NCBI GenBank assembly: GCA_017743605.1
Contig: JAGHYO010000158.1
Coordinates: forward strand, 1-5,623
DNA: 5,623 nt
Source: Thermoflexus sp.
GTDB lineage: Bacteria; Chloroflexota; Anaerolineae; Thermoflexales; Thermoflexaceae
Reading direction: 5' to 3'
Shown: positions 1-5,575 of the stretch, piece after piece
Numbering within the stretch: the stretch's first letter is position 1
How the letters are laid out: every line of letters begins with the position of its first letter
Notes under the pieces: model-generated
What the model was told of the DNA's origin: nothing
Seen by the model: the letters and a program-made list of their open reading frames with translations, nothing else
Databases searched by the model: none
Position numbers and translations under genes: made by a program

Positions 1-48
1 GGTGTAGGCGTCGATGGAGGAGCCACCGCCTCCATCGACGCCTACACC
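1..48. repeat. Perfect 20-bp inverted repeat (hairpin) at window edge
   Basis: The arm at 1-20 is the exact reverse complement of the arm at 29-48, separated by an 8-base spacer (21-28, AGCCACCG). As RNA it would fold into a very stable 20-bp stem with no mismatch. It is followed on the + strand by a C/T-rich tract (49-75) with no run of T, so it is not a textbook intrinsic terminator in that direction. Because the left arm starts at base 1, the repeat may extend beyond the window, and what lies to its left is unseen. It could be a terminator of an unseen upstream gene, a REP-like intergenic element, or one end of a small mobile element. No second copy is visible in this window. Confidence 0.85.
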
Positions 49-82
49 CACCCCGCCGCCTTCCCCCCTCTTCCCATAAAGG

Positions 83-111
83 TGGAACTTCAGATAAGCA
101 GCCTCTAAAAT
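83..111 (+). promoter_or_regulatory. Weak candidate promoter upstream of the MoxR gene
   Basis: A TAAAAT hexamer (106-111) fits a -10 box. The best -35 at 17-bp spacing is TGGAAC (83-88), which matches TTGACA at only three positions. Transcription would start near 118 and give a leader of about 65 bases ahead of the ATG at 183. The gap from 49 to 182 holds no supported gene: the MoxR reading frame is open across it, but contains no ATG, GTG or TTG start. Confidence 0.25.
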
Positions 112-182
112 CAAAGGCAGGCGAGAGAGGAGAGGAGGTCGTCCGCCTGGGGCATGGAATCCATCACGATGGAGGATCGGAG

Positions 183-1133
183 ATGGAAGGGTTTGCGCAG
201 GAGGTCGCCCGGCGGCTGGTGGGGAGCATCGAGCGGGTGATTTTCGGAAAGCGGGAGGCGGTGGAGCTGGCAGTGATCGGGCTGCTGGCCCAGGGCCATC
301 TGCTCATCGAGGACGTACCCGGTGTGGGCAAGACCATGCTGGCCAAGGCCATGGCCCGCTCCATCGGGGGAACCTTCCGGCGGATCCAGTTCACGCCGGA
401 CATGTTGCCCAGTGATATCACGGGCGTCTCGATCTTCAATCCTGGCACCCGCGCCTTCGAGTTCCGCCCTGGGCCGATCATGGCCAACATTGTCCTGGCG
501 GACGAGATCAATCGGGCCACGCCGAAGACCCAGGCGGCCCTGCTGGAGGCGATGGAGGAGCGCCAGGTGAGCGTTGACGGCAGTACCTATCCTCTCCCCC
601 AGCCGTTCTTGGTGCTGGCGACCCAGAACCCTATTGAATATGAGGGGACCTTCCCCTTGCCGGAGGCAGAGTTGGACCGGTTTATGCTTCGCATCCGCCT
701 GGGCTATCCAGCGCGGAAGTACGAGCTAGCGATCCTAGAGGCCCAGCAGTTCCGCCACCCGATTGAGACCCTGGAGCAGGGGGTGCGGCTAGAGGAACTG
801 CGCCGCGCGCAGGAAGAGATCCGGGGCGTCCATGTCTCCGCGGAGATCCGAGGATATCTCTTGGAGATCGTGGAGCGCACCCGGGAGCATCCGGATGTTT
901 ACCTGGGGGCCAGCCCGCGAGGGACCCTGGCGCTGTTCCGCGCCGCGCAGGCCCGGGCCGTCCTGCGCGGACGGGATTACGTGATCCCCGACGACATCAA
1001 GGCCCTGGTCCAGCCCTGCCTGGCCCATCGACTGGTCCTCCGTTCCACCGCCCGCCTGCGGGAGGTCACCCCAGAGCAGGTCCTCGAGGAGATCATGAAC
1101 CGGGTCCCCGTGCCCGGCGCCGCCCTCGCGTAG
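183..1133 (+). CDS. MoxR-family AAA+ ATPase
   Basis: This 316-aa protein is a MoxR-type AAA+ ATPase (AAA_3 core plus C-terminal lid), about the usual family length. Visible motifs are Walker A DVPGVGKT (44-51, Lys50), Walker B VLADEINRA (104-112, Asp107/Glu108), sensor 1 VLATQNP (144-150, Asn149), an arginine finger in FPLPEAELDRF (157-167, Arg166) and sensor 2 GASPRGT (242-248, Arg246). Nothing catalytic is missing. No signal peptide or membrane segment is seen, so it is cytosolic. The start is chosen because GGAGG (171-175) lies 7 bases upstream and the family usually has about 45 residues before Walker A, as here. Family members act as chaperone-like ATPases that help assemble or activate partner complexes, typically encoded next to DUF58 and von Willebrand-domain proteins. 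None of those is present downstream, and the gap to the next gene carries terminator-like and promoter-like sequences. Its substrate is therefore unknown; a role for the downstream membrane proteins is only positional inference. Confidence 0.96.
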   Translation: MEGFAQEVARRLVGSIERVIFGKREAVELAVIGLLAQGHLLIEDVPGVGKTMLAKAMARSIGGTFRRIQFTPDMLPSDITGVSIFNPGTRAFEFRPGPIMANIVLADEINRATPKTQAALLEAMEERQVSVDGSTYPLPQPFLVLATQNPIEYEGTFPLPEAELDRFMLRIRLGYPARKYELAILEAQQFRHPIETLEQGVRLEELRRAQEEIRGVHVSAEIRGYLLEIVERTREHPDVYLGASPRGTLALFRAAQARAVLRGRDYVIPDDIKALVQPCLAHRLVLRSTARLREVTPEQVLEEIMNRVPVPGAALA

Positions 1134-1144
1134 CCACCCGATCC

Positions 1145-1168
1145 AACAGGCGGGTTGTCCCCTGTTTT
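1145..1168 (+). terminator. Candidate intrinsic terminator after the MoxR gene
   Basis: The arms AACAGG (1145-1150) and CCTGTT (1161-1166) pair. Two further G-C pairs (1152-1153 with 1159-1160) form if C1151 bulges out, leaving a 5-base loop. The stem runs into TTTT (1165-1168), two of which are in the stem. It lies 11 bases after the MoxR stop codon. The T tract is short, so termination may be partial. Confidence 0.4.
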
Positions 1169-1193
1169 GAAAGCGGTGGAAATTGGTTATACT
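1167..1193 (+). promoter_or_regulatory. Sigma70-like promoter for the downstream operon
   Basis: TATACT (1188-1193) is a strong -10 match. The best -35 is TTGAAA (1167-1172) at a short 15-bp spacing; TTTTGA (1165-1170) at 17 bp is a weaker alternative. Transcription would begin near 1200, about 50 bases before the ATG at 1251. The sequence ACAGATCTGT (1205-1214), just after the predicted start site, is a perfect 10-bp palindrome and could be a small operator, although a palindrome of this length can also arise by chance. Confidence 0.5.
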
Positions 1194-1250
1194 CGAGCCG
1201 GTCGACAGATCTGTGGGTCTCATCTCAAGGCTTCGGGAGCGAGGGAGCGG

Positions 1251-1454
1251 ATGGGTAGGCCGGAAGATCTCCAGCGCATGGGCAGAGATCTATTTGCTGA
1301 TCTCGAATGGATCCTGGAAGCCTTTGCGCCCCTGCGGTTCCCTCTGGCCCAGGGCCTCTGGCTCCTGCGCCCATGGATCGATGCAGAACATCTCGACCGC
1401 TGGATCGCCGTTCTCGAATCCGCGCCCCGCAGGCCCGGCCGGGAGGATCCCTGA
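1251..1454 (+). CDS. Small hypothetical protein, first gene of the operon
   Basis: This is a 67-aa protein I do not recognise. It has no signal peptide, cysteine cluster or clear membrane span. It is rich in Trp, Leu and acidic residues, with helix-like stretches such as DLFADLEWILEAF (14-26) and a second Trp-rich segment around LWLLRPWID and DRWIAVLE. It looks like a small helical cytosolic protein. I chose the ATG at 1251 because it sits about 50 bases after the predicted transcription start and has GGAG (1244-1247, only 3 bases away; another at 1236-1239) upstream. An in-frame TTG at 1155 would give 99 aa, but would place the promoter inside the gene. Its TGA stop shares one base with the next ATG (TGATG, 1452-1456), the pattern of translationally coupled genes, which is the best support that it is real. 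A leader peptide or an untranslated leader are alternatives. Confidence 0.55.
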   Translation: MGRPEDLQRMGRDLFADLEWILEAFAPLRFPLAQGLWLLRPWIDAEHLDRWIAVLESAPRRPGREDP

Positions 1455-2170
1455 TGACCATGGGCGTCCTGTTGCTGATTGCCGCGGTGCTGACGCTGGC
1501 AGCTGTCTACGGCGGGCGGCGGATCCGCCTCGCCCCTCGTCTCCTGGAACCCTTCCAGCAGCTTCCCTTCCAGGTCGGGCGCTCGCTGGAAACTGGCCAT
1601 CCCCTCCAGTTCGCGCTGGGATCCGGAGAGCTGCTGGGCGGCGAAGCGGCGTTCACCCTGAGCGCGGTCAGGACGCTGGAACGAGCGCTAGGGGATGCGC
1701 TGGCTGGGGAGGTCCCTCCCTGGGTGGCCGTTGCCGATCCGGTGGCTCTGCTGTATGCGCGTCATCTCTTCCAGGAGGCCGCCCGACAACCAGCGACGTT
1801 CTCCCCTCTTCCCTGGGATCGCGTCGAATGGGCTGGCGCCAGCCCGATGGCCTACGCTGCTGGCCTGACCCTCTCCTTAGGCCTGCGGCGGGTCGCCGCA
1901 AACGTCCTGGGTGGATCCTTTCGGGAAGAGGCGATCCTTGCTGGCGAAGCAGGCCACCGGAAGGGGGCGGCTTCTCTCTTCGCCATGCCGGATCCCCCCG
2001 GCGCAGCGGCCTTGTGGCCCTTGAACCCTTCTATCGCGGTGGGGGAGGAAGCCCTCACCGCGGCGCCCCGTGAGGATCCCCCAGGGCGCTCGCTGGCCCA
2101 CGATCTGCTCCGCTGGCTGCTGATCGCGCTCCTGATCGCCGCCGCGCTGGGGGCGATCGGACGTGGGTGA
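1454..2170 (+). CDS. DUF6754-like membrane protein with a helix at each end
   Basis: This 238-aa protein resembles, from memory, the uncharacterised DUF6754 family of Chloroflexota. It has an N-terminal hydrophobic helix (about 4-20) followed by the basic stretch GRRIR, and a C-terminal helix (about 219-234). The roughly 190-residue domain between them alternates predicted strands and helices: WVAVADP (90-96) then an Ala/Leu-rich helix; AGASPMAYAAG (127-137) then a helix; VAANVLGGS (147-155) then a helix; and AASLFAMPD (172-180). This suggests an alpha/beta fold. The positive charges after the first helix predict that the domain faces the cytoplasm. The ATG at 1454 is chosen because GGGAGG (1441-1446) lies 7 bases upstream and the stop of the previous gene overlaps it by one base; the same frame is open further upstream but without a comparable site. 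The next gene follows after 12 bases. No catalytic motif is recognised and the function is unknown. Confidence 0.85.
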   Translation: MTMGVLLLIAAVLTLAAVYGGRRIRLAPRLLEPFQQLPFQVGRSLETGHPLQFALGSGELLGGEAAFTLSAVRTLERALGDALAGEVPPWVAVADPVALLYARHLFQEAARQPATFSPLPWDRVEWAGASPMAYAAGLTLSLGLRRVAANVLGGSFREEAILAGEAGHRKGAASLFAMPDPPGAAALWPLNPSIAVGEEALTAAPREDPPGRSLAHDLLRWLLIALLIAAALGAIGRG

Positions 2171-2182
2171 AGGAGGCAAGGG

Positions 2183-2806
2183 ATGATCCGGCGGGTGGTT
2201 TTCACCGGAGTTCTGAGCCTGGCGATCCTTCTCGCGCTGGCGCCGTATCTGTGGCCCCAGCCGGCGCTCCGTCAGAGCCTGACCGAGCTGGGCTCCACGC
2301 TCCTGGCGTATGCCACGCTGGTGGCCTTCCTGGCCTTCCTGGAGGCGCACCTCCGTCGGATCGGCCTCCGGGGGGAGGGATGGCCGTATAGCCTGCTCAT
2401 CGTCCTGAGCGCCCTCGCCGTCCTGCTCCTCGCCGTGGGCGAAGGATGGCTCCGAGGCAGCGGGCTTGCCGGTCCCTGGATGATGTGGATCTATCAGCAT
2501 GGGGTGCTGTCCCTCGAGGCCTCGCTGGGCGCGCTGCTTCCCTTCTTTATGATCCTCGCCCTCTGGCGCCGGCTGCGCACCCGCCCCTCCGTCGAAGTTC
2601 TGATGTTCACCGCCGGCGTCCTGAGCGTCCTGATCCTCCGCTCGGGCGGCACCTCCCTCCCCAACCTCTTCGGTCCCCTGTCCTACGCCGTGATAGATCC
2701 TCTGATCACTGGAGGGGTTCGAGGGATTCTGCTGGGCGTGGCGCTGGGAGTGGTGATCCTGATGCTGCGGATCGTTTTAGGGTTGGATCGGCCCATGGGC
2801 CGCTGA
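2183..2806 (+). CDS. Six-helix conserved hypothetical membrane protein
   Basis: This 207-aa integral membrane protein has about six predicted helices (roughly 5-22, 37-55, 69-87, 107-127, 136-152 and 178-200). A basic N-terminus (MIRR) and the basic loop WRRLRTR (128-134) suggest the N-terminus and that loop are cytoplasmic. Two stretches look like family signatures rather than plain hydrophobic filler: IYQHGVLSLEASLGALLPFF (103-122), which puts polar Gln, His and Glu into or beside a helix, and the end GGVRGILLGVAL...LDRP (177-204). The loop SGGTSLPNLFGPLSY (154-168) is Gly/Pro/Ser-rich. The start is set by AGGAGG (2171-2176) 6 bases before the ATG, 12 bases after the preceding stop. No transporter or enzyme family is recognised. 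The position between the DUF6754-like and zinc-ribbon genes suggests a subunit of the same membrane assembly. Confidence 0.88.
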   Translation: MIRRVVFTGVLSLAILLALAPYLWPQPALRQSLTELGSTLLAYATLVAFLAFLEAHLRRIGLRGEGWPYSLLIVLSALAVLLLAVGEGWLRGSGLAGPWMMWIYQHGVLSLEASLGALLPFFMILALWRRLRTRPSVEVLMFTAGVLSVLILRSGGTSLPNLFGPLSYAVIDPLITGGVRGILLGVALGVVILMLRIVLGLDRPMGR

Positions 2807-2821
2807 TCCAGGAGGAAAGGG

Positions 2822-4888
2822 ATGCGAAGCTGTCCGGTTTGTGGGGCGCTTTGCCCGGAGGAGGCGCAAACCTGCACCCGCTGTGGGGCGGATCTGGGGG
2901 ACGTTCCCAGGGAGATGGAGGGAACTGTCTGCGCCATCTGCGGATACCGAAATCCACCAGAGGCGGTGTTCTGCGAGCAGTGCGGCGCCCGGAAAGAAGG
3001 AGAGGTCGGGCTGGAGGAGGCGGCCGGAGCGCCTCCAGAGCCCGGGATGCCGGAATGGCTGCGCGAGGTGCAGGATCTGTTCCTTGAATCCCCTCCTGTT
3101 TTCCCGGAAACTGTCTGGGAGGAGCGTCTGCGGTTGGAGGCCCTGCCTGCAGAAGAGCGGGGTCTGGAGGAGGGGGCTCTCCCCTCGAGCCCTGAGGTCC
3201 CGATCCCCCCCTTCGAGGGGGTGGAACCGGAAGCCACGCCCCCGGAGTGGGGGGCTCCTCCCAGCCCTCCAGAGGCGGAGATTGAGCTGGCCGTTCCGCC
3301 GTGGGTGCCTTTGGAGACCGAGGCGCCTTCGCTCCCAGAGCTCCCTCCGTTCCCCGAGGTTGCCGAGCTTGGGGAAACTTCTCCCGTTGCGGAGGCGCTC
3401 TTCCCGGGCGAGGAGGCCCCCCGGCCAGCGATCCCCCCGTTCACCATTTTCCCACCGGAGGAAGAGGCAGGGCCGCCTCCTCCGATGGAAGCTTCTTCTC
3501 CAGTTCGGGATGAGATGGAAGTCCTTCCTCCTCCATGGCCGGAGGGGGAGGAGTTGCCGGAATGGTGGAAGGCGCTGGGACTGACGGAGGCGCCCCTTGC
3601 CCCCGGTTCAACAGAGGAGGCCCCTGCGCAGATCCCTCCCCGCTTGGTGGAGGGGATTCCAGAAGAGGTCACGGCGGCTCCACCGACGACGCCGCCCTTT
3701 CAGCTGCAGGAAGCACTTCCGTCCCCGCCTCCGGAGGAGGTCCCGCCCCTCACCGACTTAGAGGCGGTGCTGGCGGAGATGCCGGAGTGGTTGCAGATCC
3801 TGCGGCCGGTCGCCGAGGAGGGGGGCGAGGCACCGGCAGAGGCGCTCCCGTCCCTGCAGCCGGTGATGGTGGAGGAACGGGGCCCGCTGGCCGGTCTGGT
3901 GGATGTGCTCCCGCGACATCCCCGGCTGGTGGAGGTTCAGGGGCCTCCCGCCCGTCTCCGGGCCGAGCGGATCCCAGAGCTCCAAACGCGGGCGGAGGCC
4001 TGGAGAAGTCTGCTCGCCCAGGGCTTGACCTTCCTGATCGGCGAGCGGGCAGCGGAGCCGGCCCCGGCCGGGCTGGCCCAGGCCGTAGAGCGCTGGCTGT
4101 TGTTCGCCTTGATCCTCGGGGCGCTGATCCTCGGCCTTTACTGGCCGCTGCCGTTCTTCCGGCCCGACCTGCTGACGCCGCCAGTGGCGTTCGTTGCTGC
4201 GCTCGATGAGGCTCCATCCGGAGGGCTGGCGCTGGTGGCGGTGGAGTATGGACCGGACCGCGCGGCGGAGCTGGATGGCTTCCTGCAGGGGGTGCTTCAG
4301 CGGCTATCAGGCCGCGGGGTGCGGGCGCTGACGGTGAGCCTCACCCCCTGGGGAGCGGCCCAGGCTGCCTCCGTTGTCCTGGCGCGGCCGGACTACGGGC
4401 AGAGCGTGGCGCATCTCGGGTATGTGCCCGGGCACGAGGTGGCGGTCGCCCGCCTGTTGAGCCAGTCACTGCGCCGGTTTTCTACCGATTACGCAGGGCG
4501 GCCGATGCAGGACCTCCCCATCGCCCAGGATTTCGGGGAGGAGCCCCTGGCGGCTCGGGTGAGCTTGGTGGTGCTGATCACCAGCTCCCCCGATGCCCTG
4601 CGGGGATGGCTGCAACAGGCTTGGGGGATCCTCCCGCCCGAGGTGCCAGTGATCGCCGCGATGAGCGCCGGCGCCATGCCCTATGCTGCTCCTTATCAAG
4701 AGAGCGGCCAGCTCCGGGCGGTGGCTACCGGCTTGCGAGACGCGCTGTTGCTGGAAGGCGAGGTGCTCGAGGGCAGCCCGGCCTTCTTTGATCTGCAAGC
4801 GCAGGCGCTGCTTCAGGTGCTCGCCGTTGCTCTGATCGGCGTCGGGTTGGGGGCCGGCCTGTTCACCGTACGCCGGAAGGAGGGATGA
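2822..4888 (+). CDS. Double zinc-ribbon protein with Pro/Glu linker and membrane-anchored alpha/beta domain
   Basis: This 688-aa protein has several parts in order. Two zinc ribbons open it (Cys4/7-18/21 and Cys37/40-51/54), each CxxC-x10-CxxC, resembling the double zinc ribbon (DZR) fold. A long Pro/Glu-rich, presumably disordered linker (about 60-345) carries recurring PEW motifs: MPEWLREV (76-83), PPEWG (140-144), LPEWWKAL (245-252) and MPEWLQIL (320-327). A more helical stretch (about 350-420) leads to a membrane helix (425-443). Next is a domain (about 450-655) of alternating strands and helices, for example GLALVAVEY, VRALTVSL, VSLVVLITSS and VPVIAAMSA. A final membrane helix (about 661-683) ends in RRKEG. 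Basic residues at the very end and zinc ribbons at the start favour both termini in the cytoplasm, with the alpha/beta domain outside. The start has AGGAGG (2810-2815) 6 bases upstream. Its stop overlaps the next start by four bases. Function unknown; the linker probably recruits partners. Confidence 0.9.
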   Translation: MRSCPVCGALCPEEAQTCTRCGADLGDVPREMEGTVCAICGYRNPPEAVFCEQCGARKEGEVGLEEAAGAPPEPGMPEWLREVQDLFLESPPVFPETVWEERLRLEALPAEERGLEEGALPSSPEVPIPPFEGVEPEATPPEWGAPPSPPEAEIELAVPPWVPLETEAPSLPELPPFPEVAELGETSPVAEALFPGEEAPRPAIPPFTIFPPEEEAGPPPPMEASSPVRDEMEVLPPPWPEGEELPEWWKALGLTEAPLAPGSTEEAPAQIPPRLVEGIPEEVTAAPPTTPPFQLQEALPSPPPEEVPPLTDLEAVLAEMPEWLQILRPVAEEGGEAPAEALPSLQPVMVEERGPLAGLVDVLPRHPRLVEVQGPPARLRAERIPELQTRAEAWRSLLAQGLTFLIGERAAEPAPAGLAQAVERWLLFALILGALILGLYWPLPFFRPDLLTPPVAFVAALDEAPSGGLALVAVEYGPDRAAELDGFLQGVLQRLSGRGVRALTVSLTPWGAAQAASVVLARPDYGQSVAHLGYVPGHEVAVARLLSQSLRRFSTDYAGRPMQDLPIAQDFGEEPLAARVSLVVLITSSPDALRGWLQQAWGILPPEVPVIAAMSAGAMPYAAPYQESGQLRAVATGLRDALLLEGEVLEGSPAFFDLQAQALLQVLAVALIGVGLGAGLFTVRRKEG

Positions 4889-4896
4889 ACGCGATG
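4875..4896 (+). promoter_or_regulatory. Ribosome binding site with two possible starts
   Basis: GGAAGGAGGG (4875-4884) abuts the ATG at 4885. The consensus core AGGAGG (4878-4883) is only 1 base from that ATG but 10 bases from a second in-frame ATG at 4894. The first start gives the ATGA overlap with the preceding stop, typical of coupled translation; the second has the better-spaced site. They differ by only three residues. Confidence 0.5.
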
Positions 4897-5508
4897 GAGG
4901 CCGTGGGGAACGCTCTGGCGGTCCTCCTCACCCTAATGATCCTGAGCTATCTGATTGACGACACGGCAGTCTTTCGGCTGGCCGCCAGCCTGCTGGTGGG
5001 CCTGAGCGTGGGGTATTTCACGGCCGTGATGCTGTGGAACGTCCTGATCCCGCAGTGGCAGGAGCTTCCCACAGCCACAGACCCGGCCCGAAGGGCTTTT
5101 ATCCTCCTACAGCTTGGGCTGGGACTTCTGGTCCTTGCGAAAGGCATACCGCGGCTGGGGGTCCTAGGGGATCTCGGCCTTGCCGTCGCGTTGGGAGTGG
5201 GCCTGGGGATTGCGGGGGCCGGGGCGCTGTTTGGGACCATCGGCCCTCAGGTGGCCGCGGGGGCAGGCCAGGGGTTCACCCTGGGGCTGGCGGCGACGCT
5301 GCTCGCGTTGCTGGCCGCTCAGTTCTACCGCCCGCCAGCGCGAACGCCCGCCCTGAGCGCGACCTGGAGGGTGCTGCAGGGCCTGGGGCGGGCGGTGTGG
5401 GCCTTCACCCTGGGCGCGCTGTTCGGCAGCGCCCTCATTGCGGGGATCTCCCTCCTGATCGGCCGGGCTGAGTTCCTGATCCAGACGCTGAGCCAGTGGG
5501 GACGCTGA
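4885..5508 (+). CDS. Six-helix conserved hypothetical membrane protein, last gene of the operon
   Basis: This 207-aa integral membrane protein has about six predicted helices (roughly 6-24, 33-52, 72-86, 93-116, 128-147 and 167-193), many rich in Gly and Ala. The first loop carries acidic residues (LIDDTAVFR, 23-31), and the segment RLAASLLVGLSVGYFTAVML (31-50) looks like the conserved core of a Chloroflexota hypothetical family I recall but cannot name. A short polar loop (WQELPTATDPARR, 58-70) and a basic one (YRPPARTP, 148-155) connect helices. The C-terminal LFGSALIAGISLLIGRAEFLI (179-199) also looks like a family signature. It has the same length and helix count as the product of 2183-2806, but I see no residue-level similarity, so a recent duplication is unlikely. 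The ATG at 4885 overlaps the previous TGA by four bases; ATG 4894 is an equally plausible start. Function unknown; probably a partner of the zinc-ribbon protein because of the coupling. Confidence 0.87.
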   Translation: MNAMEAVGNALAVLLTLMILSYLIDDTAVFRLAASLLVGLSVGYFTAVMLWNVLIPQWQELPTATDPARRAFILLQLGLGLLVLAKGIPRLGVLGDLGLAVALGVGLGIAGAGALFGTIGPQVAAGAGQGFTLGLAATLLALLAAQFYRPPARTPALSATWRVLQGLGRAVWAFTLGALFGSALIAGISLLIGRAEFLIQTLSQWGR

Positions 5509-5529
5509 GATCCCTGTGGCGAGCGGTTC

Positions 5530-5575
5530 GGGGCGGAAGCCCCTCTCTTAGGAGCGACTGCTCGTAAGATCGAGG
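5530..5575 (+). terminator. Two overlapping hairpins after the operon (candidate terminator)
   Basis: The 115 bases after the last stop codon hold no supported gene. A small hairpin GGGGC-GGAA-GCCCC (5530-5543) has a GNRA-type loop. A longer one pairs 5542-5555 with 5560-5575 around a GACT loop, with one G-G mismatch and a two-base bulge (5570-5571), giving about 13 pairs. The two share bases 5542-5543, so both cannot form completely. Neither is followed by a T run, so intrinsic termination is unproven. A further 5-bp stem (5601-5605 with 5610-5614) lies near the window end. Confidence 0.35.

Noticed and set aside
1..108. Possible C-terminal end of an upstream gene (frame open from base 1 to TAA at 106-108)
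   Set aside because: Only 35 codons, overlapping the inverted repeat, with no recognisable motif; an open stretch this short in GC-rich DNA is expected by chance.
1155..1250. TTG-start extension of the small gene to 99 aa
   Set aside because: It would place the promoter -35 and -10 elements inside the coding region, and no good ribosome site precedes the TTG; the ATG at 1251 fits the promoter better.
1183..2073. 296-codon + strand open frame over the DUF6754-like gene
   Set aside because: The translation is Arg/Pro/Ser/Gly-rich with no recognisable domain, and it competes with a frame that has membrane helices, a good ribosome site and operon-type spacing.
3205..3221. C-run/G-run mini hairpin (CCCCC...GGGGG)
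   Set aside because: It lies within the coding linker and is explained by Pro codons followed by Glu-Gly-Val codons; no reason to assign regulation.
2683..3672. Long open frame on the minus strand (329 codons)
   Set aside because: It is a Ser/Gly-rich shadow of the Pro/Glu linker region on the + strand, where the zinc-ribbon protein has a clear Shine-Dalgarno site and paired CxxC motifs.
3535..4209. 224-codon Gly/Ala/Arg-rich + strand open frame
   Set aside because: It is a low-complexity shadow frame inside the zinc-ribbon gene with no ribosome binding site.
2183..5508. The two 207-aa six-helix proteins as a duplicated pair
   Set aside because: Same length and similar helix count, but the helix spacing and signature residues differ and no aligned stretch is visible by eye.
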